Assembly: GCF_900090045.1 (NCBI RefSeq)
Contig: NC_041783.1
Coordinates: 1,801,001 to 1,865,000, forward strand
Length of the DNA: 64,000 bases
Reading direction: 5' to 3'
Source: Plasmodium malariae
Lineage: Eukaryota > Apicomplexa > Aconoidasida > Haemosporida > Plasmodiidae
Position 1 is the first letter of the stretch, and each line of letters begins with the position of its first letter. Both the position numbers and the translations under genes were made by a program. Of the stretch, positions 11,287 to 22,000 are shown piece after piece. Below the pieces are notes generated by a model. The model saw only the letters and a program-made list of their open reading frames with translations, searched no databases and was not told where the DNA came from.

Positions 11287-13980
11287 ATGGGAGCATATTT
11301 ATCGGCACCAAAAACCAATAAAGAATCTATAGATGGAGGAAATTTAGAGTTGGATCCAAGTAGATATGGGTTGTCTTGTATGCAGGGTTGGAGGAAGAAT
11401 ATGGAAGACAGCCATATTTGTTATAATAATCTGAAAGTGAATGAAATAGAAGAAGATATTTCGATATATGGTGTTTTTGATGGTCATGGTGGCCCGAATG
11501 TATCAAAATGGATATCGTACAATTTTCGTAGAATATTTATAAAATGCATAAAAGAAGCTAGTGAGGAATTAATAAAAAAGAATATAGATAAATCGAAAAA
11601 TTATAAATTAAAACTTATTAAATTAACTCTTGAAAAAACTTTTTTAAAATTAGATGAAGAAATGCTCTTAGCAGAAAATCAAGAAAAATTAAAAAAATAC
11701 AGTGTGCCAACACAAGAAAATGAAGAAGAGTCGGATACAAGGGAAAATTATTTATATTCCATTTTAAATGATATAATATCAAAAAATATTAGCATTAAAG
11801 CAATAGAAAGGGATGGAAAAAGGTGTTTACAGGTTGTGTATAATAAAGATGGAAATCCTGTAGAAGAGGGGAGCACAGAATCGTCAAGGTCTTTAACAGT
11901 TGATGAAGAAAATAATAAATCCTCGACCATATTTGATAGTTCAGATGGTATATTAAAATATGAAGACGATGAAGATGAAGAATTTGAAACAGAAATAAAT
12001 GCAAAGGACGAAAGTAGTAAAGACATTGAAGATTTCGATGACGATGATAATATTAATAATAATAATGTTTTTAAAAAAGATGGCGCAAATTCAAATGCTT
12101 TAACTGCCAGTAATAATGATACAAAAGTAGTTAAAGGAAAAAAAGATGCAGAAAAAAATGAATATGATACTGAGAAAAAGATTAATGGTGATACAGAAGA
12201 AAATAGAGAAATAAATATATCACCTAACAAAGGAATGGCTGAAAAGGATGCAAGAAATGATAATGGATTGTTGAATTTAAATAAAGAAAATAAAAATAAA
12301 ATAAAAGATGAGGACAATAAAGAAATTTCTGATTATTTAGATTCGAATGATAGTGCTGAAACTAATGCTAAAAGATTAAAGAAAGATATGAATAATGAAT
12401 ATTCGATCAATGAAAAGGACAATAATAATAATAATAGTAGTAATAGTAATAATAATAACAGCAGTAATAGTAATAGCAATAGTAATAATAATAATAGTAG
12501 CAGTAACAACAATAATAATAATTATAATAATGACAAAAATAATGACAACAATAATTATGACAACAATAATTATGACAACAATAATTATGACAACAATAAT
12601 TATGACAACAATAATAATAACAAAGAGGAGGAAAATTTAATAAATAATAAGGAATATAATAAAACGGAAAAAGTAAAATCAGAATTAACATATGATAATT
12701 TAAAATGTATGGAGCAAGAAGCAGCAGAAGCAAAAAATAAACTTAATGAAGATTGTGACACAAATAATAGCACAAATGGAAATATAAGTGGTTATGATGA
12801 AAATTCATTGAGATTATATGAAAAAGGCAGTAGTAGTAGTAGTAGTGAGGAAGGTTTTTCCTATGATGAAGCAATAACAAATGTAATTGATAATAATATT
12901 AGTAGTAGCAATAGTGATGCAAATAATGAAGGAGAAGATTGTAATGGAATATATGCTTCTGATGAACTACGTTTGTTTGAAAATTATTATTCAAATGATT
13001 ATGAAGATAATATAGCGTATAGTTGTGGTTCGACAGCCATTGTAGCAGTTATATTAAAAGGATATTTAATTGTAGCCAATGCTGGAGATTCAAGGGCAAT
13101 AGTTTGTTTTAATGGAAATTCCTTAGGTATGTCTACTGACCATAAACCACATTTACAAGAAGAGGAAACTAGAATTAAAAAAGCAGGTGGTTATATATCA
13201 AATGGTAGGGTAGATGGGAATTTAAATTTGACAAGAGCAATTGGGGATTTACATTATAAAAGAGATCCATTTTTACCTCAAAAGGATCAGAAAATTTCTG
13301 CTTTCCCAGAAGTTACATGTGTTACTTTAACACCTGATGATGAATTTTTATTCCTTGCGTGTGATGGAATATGGGATTGTAAAGATGGTCAAGATGTAGT
13401 TGGTTTTGTTAAAACACGTCTGGAGAAATTTGAGGAACCTACCAATGAGGAGACCCATATGGAAAAAATAGGTAATCATGAAAAAAACATTACTAGTGCA
13501 ACGAGTGATAATATAGTTAGTAGTGTTAAAAATGATGAGGAAAATAAATGGAAAGATATTGAAAATAATTTAGATAAAGAAGAAAATAGAAATGTTGCAA
13601 GCAATGATCTAAACAGTAACAAAAATGATAATGTTGTGAATGATGTGGATATTGTTTTAGCTACTGATGAAAATAAAATGGATGATGACAATAATAATAT
13701 TCTTCAGGAAAAAAATGAAAATGATGAAATGCATATAGAAAGAGACGATGAAGATGAGACTAAATTTGATTCCGCACCAATTATCGAAAGAACAAAATTC
13801 GAAAAATTTAATAAATTATCACAAATATGTGAAGAATTATGTGATGAGTGTCTATCTAATAATTATAAAGAGAATGATGGAATTGGATGTGATAATATGA
13901 CATGTTTAATAGTGCAGTATAACCCAGTTTATAAAATACACACAGAGAAGAAATTTTTAAATATAGATGAGATTGAGTAA
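11287..13980 (+). CDS. PPM2: PP2C-family Ser/Thr protein phosphatase (PPM2-like)
   Basis: This 897-residue single-exon protein is a metal-dependent PP2C phosphatase. The catalytic motifs appear in order: GWRKNMEDSH (34-43), FDGHGG (64-69), SCGSTA (579-584), NAGDSRA (598-604), TRAIGD (649-654), ACDGIWD (Asp693) and GCDNMTC (Asp869), so the metal-binding aspartates are present. The fold is split by an acidic, Asn-rich insert at about 170-575 and a second one at about 715-825. The protein starts MGAYLS, a good N-myristoylation signal with Gly2, which suggests membrane association. P. falciparum PPM2 is a PP2C neighbouring guanylyl cyclase alpha (from memory), which supports the name. The start is the first ATG of the frame and directly precedes the family's N-terminal motif. 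A 12-bp repeat at about 12547-12611 encodes NNYD units. Confidence 0.95.
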   Translation: MGAYLSAPKTNKESIDGGNLELDPSRYGLSCMQGWRKNMEDSHICYNNLKVNEIEEDISIYGVFDGHGGPNVSKWISYNFRRIFIKCIKEASEELIKKNIDKSKNYKLKLIKLTLEKTFLKLDEEMLLAENQEKLKKYSVPTQENEEESDTRENYLYSILNDIISKNISIKAIERDGKRCLQVVYNKDGNPVEEGSTESSRSLTVDEENNKSSTIFDSSDGILKYEDDEDEEFETEINAKDESSKDIEDFDDDDNINNNNVFKKDGANSNALTASNNDTKVVKGKKDAEKNEYDTEKKINGDTEENREINISPNKGMAEKDARNDNGLLNLNKENKNKIKDEDNKEISDYLDSNDSAETNAKRLKKDMNNEYSINEKDNNNNNSSNSNNNNSSNSNSNSNNNNSSSNNNNNNYNNDKNNDNNNYDNNNYDNNNYDNNNYDNNNNNKEEENLINNKEYNKTEKVKSELTYDNLKCMEQEAAEAKNKLNEDCDTNNSTNGNISGYDENSLRLYEKGSSSSSSEEGFSYDEAITNVIDNNISSSNSDANNEGEDCNGIYASDELRLFENYYSNDYEDNIAYSCGSTAIVAVILKGYLIVANAGDSRAIVCFNGNSLGMSTDHKPHLQEEETRIKKAGGYISNGRVDGNLNLTRAIGDLHYKRDPFLPQKDQKISAFPEVTCVTLTPDDEFLFLACDGIWDCKDGQDVVGFVKTRLEKFEEPTNEETHMEKIGNHEKNITSATSDNIVSSVKNDEENKWKDIENNLDKEENRNVASNDLNSNKNDNVVNDVDIVLATDENKMDDDNNNILQEKNENDEMHIERDDEDETKFDSAPIIERTKFEKFNKLSQICEELCDECLSNNYKENDGIGCDNMTCLIVQYNPVYKIHTEKKFLNIDEIE

Positions 13981-15360
13981 AGGTCGGTTGTCATTGGTAA
14001 TGAACTTGTAGAAAAGGAGGAAGGAGGAATTAGGGGTATACTCGCAAGTTTCACACATATATGTACATATACATATATATACACATATGGACTTACCTAT
14101 ATTTACATGTACACATTTTATGAATAATACTCAGTAGAAAAATACTGCGCATTAAAAATATTATTTGTTAAATACGATCGTACAAAAATTTGTATTAATG
14201 CTATTTAATCATGCATTAAAATTTTTATACGTATTATTACACATTTTCTATTAATTTTTTCCCGCACTTTTTGTATTTAAGTCTATGTAAATCTTACAAC
14301 TCGTAGCGTAAATATTAGTTAAAAATTGAAAAAACAAAAAAAAAAGGCAAAAAGACAGAAAATAAATAACAATAGTGAAAGCGTGCTTCATATGAATGAA
14401 CTGCTTTTTTATTTTAAACAAATGTTTTGCAGTATACCTTATTTCTCTATTATATTTCAACGTACATACATGAATATATATATATATATATATATATTCA
14501 TTTTTATAAGTATGTTTGTATATATATATGTGTATGTATGCGTGTGCGTAATTACTGCATTTATGTAGTTTTTTCTTTTTTGAAGATATACTTTTGTTCC
14601 TTCCATACCATCTATTATATTTTTATACTAAGTTACGAGGATTACTTAGATGATTAATTATGCGCAAAAGAAAGATTATCAACGTATCCCTATCATATAT
14701 AAATGCATCACTGCTCATTTTATACATACAAAAATATTGTGTGAATGCATATATATTAGCATAATATCATACTAAAAAATTATTTCATACGATGACTATT
14801 ACATAAACATGTTATAAAGCGCGTTTTATAATTTTGTTATATAAGTGTGTTGTGTAAACGTGTTTTATATATCAGTGCTATAAAAACGTTTTGTATGAGC
14901 TTGTATAATAGTGTTACACAAACGTACTATTTGAACGTGTTATTGTATAAATATTATTATATGATCATCATTTTGTGTAAGTATTTTATTGTATAACTAT
15001 TTTATTAATAACTATTATGTGCTATCATTTTATTTAATTGTCAATTATATATAAGAAAACTTTTAATTTTACATTAATTTCCTGTTTCATATTATTCACC
15101 TTAATTTTTATATAAAAAAAACAAAAAACTAATATTGAACAAAATAAATATTACAAATGCAGGCACTACAGCTCATTGCATTTTAGCCAAAAAAGAAACA
15201 ACTGTACGTACACATGCAATAACCTTTTCAAATGGACCGTAAAAAGAAGCACTATATAAATAAGTTGTAATTTACGAAATAAGGCTTAACTGAGAAGAAA
15301 TAAAAGTGATAATAATAATAAGAATAACACTTCAAGTATAATTACACATTGCAAATTGTG
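13981..15360. other. Convergent intergenic region (3' flanks of PPM2 and CTNNBL1)
   Basis: Both neighbouring genes end here, so 3' UTRs and polyadenylation sites are expected. There are TA runs near 14476-14497. A degenerate repeat field rich in GTGT and ACGT words lies at about 14810-15010. A somewhat GC-richer stretch at 15155-15250 is probably 3' UTR of the minus-strand gene. No supported gene. Confidence 0.6.
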
Positions 15361-17491
15361 TTATACAAATAGGTTAGACTCCTTGGACGACGTTAAAAAA
15401 AATGTTAACATTTTTTTTAATTTTTCTTTTAATTCATCATCATCTAAGCAATCCTGAAAATCTGAAAAAACAGAAAAAAAAAAAAAAATTTGAGAAGGAT
15501 CAGAAAAAAGTTTAAAGAAATATAGTTAAAATAGTACACAATTACACGAAAAAAAAAAAAAAATACTTCTTTAATTTCACAATTATTATGCAAATTAACC
15601 CACCTAGTATATTTTCATAAATAGACTGTATGTCAATGTTTTTGGTGTACAAATGGATAAATATATTATTAGAAATATATGAATTGTTCATAAAAAAAAG
15701 AGCTATTAAGATTACATCAGTTAACTGATATATGAGATATCCCTTGTCACATAATTCTATGTATTCGAGATTTTTTCTACAATCATCATCAATTTGGATA
15801 TTCATTTTTTTTAAATTTTCATTTACTAATAAATTTTTTTTTTTTTTTTTCTTTTCATTGGTAATGATATCATTATATTTTTGCCTTATTTCTAACAAGC
15901 GGATAATTTTCTCACATTTTTTTTCTCCAAACTTATTTAGGACTCTTCCTAGGTAAGTTCCAGTGCAGTGTATACATAAATTGGATATGACCGTAATTAT
16001 ATTTTCTTCAAATTCAAATATGGTAATTTTATTTTTTTGTATGTGCCTTAACATAAATAAGCAGAATAGATATTTTAACCCATTTAACTCTACAAATTTG
16101 TTGCACGCATCTTTATCGTTAAGCACAATTGCAAAAATTTTTAAGGATGGGAAACATAAAAATTTTCTTTCACTAAGTAATTTCAACATTAATTCTAAAC
16201 CTATAGTACTATCAAATACTTTTTTATTATCATTTAGAAGTAATAAATTTCCTATGGCTTGAAAACAATTAAGCAGAATCTCTTTCTTGTTAATATTGGG
16301 AGGATCTTTATCTTTATATTTTGAAATATATTTTAAAAGTGAATTAAAAATTGAAATAGTATAATAAAAATCATCATACACATTTTCAGCAAATTGATTT
16401 ATTCGTAAGATAAGTAAAACCAAAATTTCACTTGCATATAAAGAATTCGAATCATTTCCTTTTATTTCAACAGTAATTCTTTTTAATAAAAAAAATAATA
16501 ACTTCGAATTAGTCAATAAGTCATTCTGTAAATTATTTTCTAACTCAAAAATATTCTCAAAAATGTTAAAGATAGAAGACATAGCATTGTAGTATTCATC
16601 ATTCTCTTCTTCATTAATTTTCTCTAACACATTTATAACAAAATGCGTTAGTTTTTTGTTGTTTAAATATTCAACTATTATGTTACTTACCTCTTTGTCT
16701 AACTCATATAAATTTGAAGGATTCGTTATCTCTTTAATGATATCAAGTACTTCAATAACTATATCATTATTTGGATGATTTAAAAGATCAACAATATCTC
16801 CTAAAATTTCACATTCAACCATACTTTTATACAAATTTGTGCATACACTTAAATTTTTGGTATTCACTAACATTTCGTCTAAGTCTACTTCACTACTCAC
16901 CCATTTTTCCGGGTTGTCTGGATGCTCAATTCTATCTCGCTCATTCTTATTTTTTTTCTTTTTAAAAACAGTAGCGAACTTTTTTATGCTATTCTCGTCG
17001 ATGCATTCGACCTATATCAAGGGGTTAAAGCATAAGCGTGTGTAAGGATGTATATTTATATGGATATATATGTACACACGCATGCGCGTGTACTATCGTA
17101 CATACAGAAACGCACGTTACTATGCGTTCTAACACTTTTGGTTACATGAAAAAGGAATACACAAATTAACTTGTTAAAAAAAAAAAATAAAATAAATATA
17201 ATAAAAAAAAAAAAATAAAAGGAAATAAAGAAAAATAAAAAAAGTAAAATAAAAACAAAATAAAAAAAATATAAATAAATGTAATAGAATTAAAAATAAA
17301 AATTCACTGAAGATACACATTTTGCGGAATAAATTTTTGAGTAACACAAATTTATATGCACTAATGCAAATGGACACTTGTAACGGTTTCATTATTTTAT
17401 TTTTTTTTTTTTTTTCTTTTATTTTTTATACATTTTCAGCTTGTTTTAAAATTTCCTCAATGTCAATATCATCTTCATCACTGTATTCCAT
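15361..17491 (-). CDS. CTNNBL1: Beta-catenin-like protein 1 ortholog (spliceosome-associated ARM-repeat protein)
   Basis: Three exons join in frame: 17491-17432, 17011-15604 and 15461-15361, giving 522 residues; human CTNNBL1 has about 563. Exon 1 encodes an acidic N-terminus (MEYSDEDDIDIEE). Exon 2 opens with VECIDENSIKKF, like the human VDESSLKKM region, and continues HPDNPEKWVSSEVDLDEM, matching human PDNPEKFMESELDL. Later blocks also align: a VDLLNHPNNDI repeat helix, CNKFVELNGLKYLF, and LNKFGEKKCEKIIRLLEI. Exon 3 ends DDDELKEKLKKML...SNLFV. The human protein is an armadillo-repeat factor bound to the Prp19/CDC5L spliceosome complex, so a nuclear splicing role is inferred. Without exon 3, the middle exon would run into a meaningless poly-Phe tail, which supports the donor at 15603. 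The initiator ATG in exon 1 is 420 bases upstream of exon 2. Confidence 0.92.
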
Positions 17492-19027
17492 ATTCTACAA
17501 TATTTCTGCATCTTATTTTTTGGTGGATAAAAGGGGAACCTATATACATATATATAAGTCTACATTCAAACAAAATATATTACTCTCAAATTGTAGCAGT
17601 TAACAGGGTTCAATTTGACATGGCTCTAAACTACAGCGACACATAAAATGACGAAAGGACTTCAATGGATTTGTACAATTTTTTAATATTTTCCTTAAAT
17701 TCAAAAAAGAGACATATGCTTACGTGAGCAGGAAATGTATATATGCTTAATATGCATATATATGTACTTACATATATATACACTTACATATAAATATAAA
17801 TTTTTTTTTGTATGTTTATATCTTCATTAAAAAACACTTTTAAAAATGGTAAATTCTGATACCAAAAAAAGTAAATTTAAAAATTATAATTGAAAATAAA
17901 TATTAAGTTTATGATCTTACATATTGTACTAACATATTTTCGCTGGTCTCCCACAAAGCCATACATATATATATATATATATCTTGTGATATAAAAAAAT
18001 GAAAATATTCTTTTTCGTGTGAGTTAATTCAAAAAATATTATAGCAAATTTAGAAAGAAAAAAAAAGAGAATACGAAAATATGATATGATGACAAAAAAA
18101 AGTTGTAAGTAAATGAATAGCATAAGTTTCGAAAAACGTATTACAAAATTTTATGTGATTATGTTTTTTGTTTCTTTATTTAGTTACTAATTTTTTAAAA
18201 TAATTGTAAGCATTATATAAAGTTAATACTCTCAACAAAAGAATTGCATAATTATTATTTTCTTTCAGGATATATGCTATATTTTATTTGTGCTATATGA
18301 AATATCGTTCCTTTTTTTTGAATTAAAAAAAGAATTAATTTTTGTACAATTGCACAAAACAAAAATTTTTTTTTCCATTATACCTATATAAAAGAGGGTT
18401 ATAATTTTGTATCAAAAAATAAGGTATTGGGAAATTACTCTGCTCTGAAGAGTGGAACAAAGCACGTTAAACATACAAAAAGGAATGTTTAATAAACGAT
18501 GAAAAAAAAAAATATCAGCTGCTGTTAAGTAAAAGAATTACTGATAAGCATTAAATAAAAGAAGTTTAAAATAAAGTAATTTGAAAAATCATAAAAATTG
18601 AAGAAGCCCATTTCCACAGTGCCATTTCGCTAATCAGTATTAAACAATTTCAAAAACGAAATGACAGTTACACTAAAAAAAAATTAAACGGATAACTAAA
18701 AAGAACAATATAAAGATAATAATATAAAAGCATAATGAACATATTTCTTCATGCAAAAAAAGAACAAAAAACGAAGCACAAAATTAAATGAAAAAACACA
18801 AAAAAAAAACAAAATATATGAGCTTTGTTCCAACACGATATGTATTTAAACGAATGGAAGAATTATGCAATATTTACGCACGAACAATAATACATATTAT
18901 GCATGTATATGCATATGTATAATCATATATATATGTATGTGTATGGGTACGTGTGTATTCATATGTATATGTCTAGAATTCCGATACAAAATACAAATCA
19001 TTTGAAAAACAAAAAAAAGAGTCTTAA
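17492..19027. other. Intergenic region between CTNNBL1 (5' side) and the adaptor-like gene (3' side)
   Basis: AT-rich, with poly-A tracts and TA microsatellites near 17966-17982 and 18900-18970. It should hold the CTNNBL1 promoter and the 3' UTR of the next gene. I see no coding region with a proper start and coding-like composition. Confidence 0.6.
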
Positions 19028-22000
19028 CTATAAAATTTGCTTAAATAGATTAACGGCAAAACTAATTAAGGTATAGGATACAGATATAAAATGCAACTTT
19101 ACTGCGTCTTTGGAAGTTGCATATTTCTTTTTAACAAAATCACAAACAATTAATAAAAGTAGCTTATTTTTTTTATCAACTGGATAGGTACTAAATAATA
19201 TATTGTATGAATCAAAGTGCAAAACATTAAATGAGTTATATAATTTTATGGAATTAATAAATTCATTAAAAGTTGAAAAGCCCACCATACTATAATAATA
19301 AGATTTGTAATAATATTTATTGTTATCTGGGAACCTTTTTACAAAATTATTTAAATATAAACTATTTGGCTTGAGTAAAAACAGATGAGGAAATGGCAAG
19401 GCAACTTTGAATTCGATGGTAGTGTTATCATTATATAAACATTGCAAATTCAAAAATAATGGCAAATTATGTAGGAGTTTTTTTTTGAAACATAGTGTAT
19501 ATAATAAACATATTTCATTCTTTTTTAAATTAATATAATCATTTTCTTCTATTACTTTGTTATAATTCTTTTTCAAATTCCTTTTAACTACCTTAATGTT
19601 ATCCATTCTATTTTCGCTTAGATTACTTTTAATGTAAATAATGTTATATAAAATCGACTTTATGTATATATTCAAGTACACATTTTCTTCTTTTATTTCT
19701 CCCTCTGCTTTGTTCAGCTTAGCATTATTACTTTTATTGCTAGAGTTTACATTGTTCGAGTTTACCTTGCTGCTAGCGTTTACCTTGCTGCTAGCGTTTA
19801 CGTTGTTGTTCGTGTTTATGTTACTGCTAGCGTTTACGTTACTGCTAGCGTTTACGTTACTGCTAGCGTTTACGTTACTGCTAGCGTTTATGTTGCTGCT
19901 AGCATTTGAGTTTCTTCTAACGTTTACGTCATCATCGTTAGTATTATTATGCTTTTCTGTGCTTCCTTTCCCCTTATATAGTTCTTCACCCTTGGAAACG
20001 TTAGCATAATAAAGCTTCGCATAAATCTTAACAAGGTTGTTTTCAAAAATGAGGCCCTTGGTATTTTTTGTATAAAAATTTCTCAGAAGATTTTTATGTT
20101 TATTAATATCTTCATCTGATAAAAAGTTGGATTTTATTCTTGTGTTTATATAATTGTCTAAGTATGATATTTTTTGTTCTTTTTTATTGCACTTATTAAT
20201 TATTTTTTCTAAATTGGTAAAATAGCTTTTCCTATTCAAATTTATAACATAACCAATTTTTTCACTGCTATTTGACATGAGACTTCCTTTAATATTTCTT
20301 GAAACCTTTACAAAGTAATTAAATTTCTTTTCAAACCTTTTATAATCACTAAAATAGTCATTGGTTGTTTTTTTGCTCAACGTGTTTACTCGTTTGTGTT
20401 TATGCGAAATTGCACTTTTCCTTAATTGATGATCCTTGTTCCTTTCTCCTTTATCGTCTTCTGTTGCGTCTTCTCTTCCTTCATGTTTATTCATTATTTC
20501 ATTATTCCAGTAGCAAGTGATCTTTTCTTTATTAAGTTTTTTTCCTCGACCTTTACGAATGTCCTTTATATAACTGTCACTCACTACATTCTTTATTTTT
20601 TTTTTCTTATTCGTCACTTCGGATGAACTTCCCTCCCCTTGATATGAGTCGCTCAACATTTCACAGTTGTTAACAGTGTAATTTTCCCTAAATAAATGAG
20701 GGCTTTTACCTTTTTTTTTTTTTTTAGCATGATTAATATTATTATTTTTTCTATTGTTAATTAAAATTTTTTTTTTCCTATATACTTTTTCCTTCTCCAA
20801 AGAAGACATACGATGATTGCAATTGTATTTGTTAATATTGTTGTTAATTCTTTCACTATTACTACTACTACTACTACTACTACTAGAACTACTGGTGGTA
20901 TTTTTTTTGTGGTTGCTCTTTTTTTCCTTGTGGTTATGCATCTTACTTTCTAATTGTTCCTTACTATGCCCTTTTTTTAAATGTTTATTTTTATAGTTTT
21001 GATTTTTTTTCTTTTTATTTATATTCTTTAAAAAGTTCATTTGCTCACGGCTTTTTAAATAAAATGAAAAAGTGCTATTATTCGTTTGGACATCTAAGTC
21101 ATCTCTAAACGCTTTATATAAATTATCACCAGGAATTATTCTATCATCTTTCGCTATTTGAAAATAGTTGACACCATTCATATGGTTATGTTTGTCATTC
21201 TTTTTATTATCATTAGGTACATTAAAAGGATAATTCTTTTTTTTATTTTTCTCTCCTTTCTTTTCTTCTTTTTGAACTTCATCCACTCTTTTCATATTAA
21301 AAATGAATCGATCACTTTGATTATTTGTTAACATGTTGTGGTGAAGTTGACTATTGCTATTCTTTTCATTTTTTTCACTTTCTTCTTTTCGTACGTTTGT
21401 AAGAAAGTTGTCATAACCGATCAAGTCAGCGAAATCACTACTGTCGTCTTTTCTTCTATTCTCCTTAGTACTGGTCGAAGTCAAATATTTTTTATATTCC
21501 TCAATTAAAAAATTGTCAACTAATAAATCATTTTCTTCATCTACGGATTCCTTTGTATCGGTAACGGAAGCATCATAATCATCATGACCATCATCATTTT
21601 TAAAAAAATGTTTCTTCTCATTAAGACTATTATCCAAAATGTTGTTGTCATCACAATCATAATTATTTCGTTCTTGCTCGTTGTTATGAACAGCAAAAAA
21701 TTTCTCTAAAATTTTTGGACTTACATTTATCCTCTTTTGATTTTTGATATAATTTTTCACAAATATATCATTAAAATTAGAGTTTTTCTTTACATATTTA
21801 TATTTATTTATTATGTCATCGAGTAAGTGGTTGTAGCTGTTAGTTGTGGAATTTTCTAAGTTCCAATTAATTTTTTTTAGTTTCATTAAACTTAAAGAAT
21901 TTTTTTCATACTCGTTATAACTATTCTTGTGTATATGTTTTAATAAAAAGGATAGATATAACAAGAGCTTTTCATTTTTCATCTGTGCATTTTGCAACTG

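Noticed and set aside
17611..17630. GGTTCAA word reminiscent of a tRNA T-loop
   Set aside because: No surrounding cloverleaf stems or acceptor arm could be drawn.
19755..19915. Cluster of GCTAGC palindromes as transcription factor sites
   Set aside because: The palindrome is a by-product of a coding 18-bp repeat (NASSNV), so copy number reflects the repeat rather than regulatory selection.
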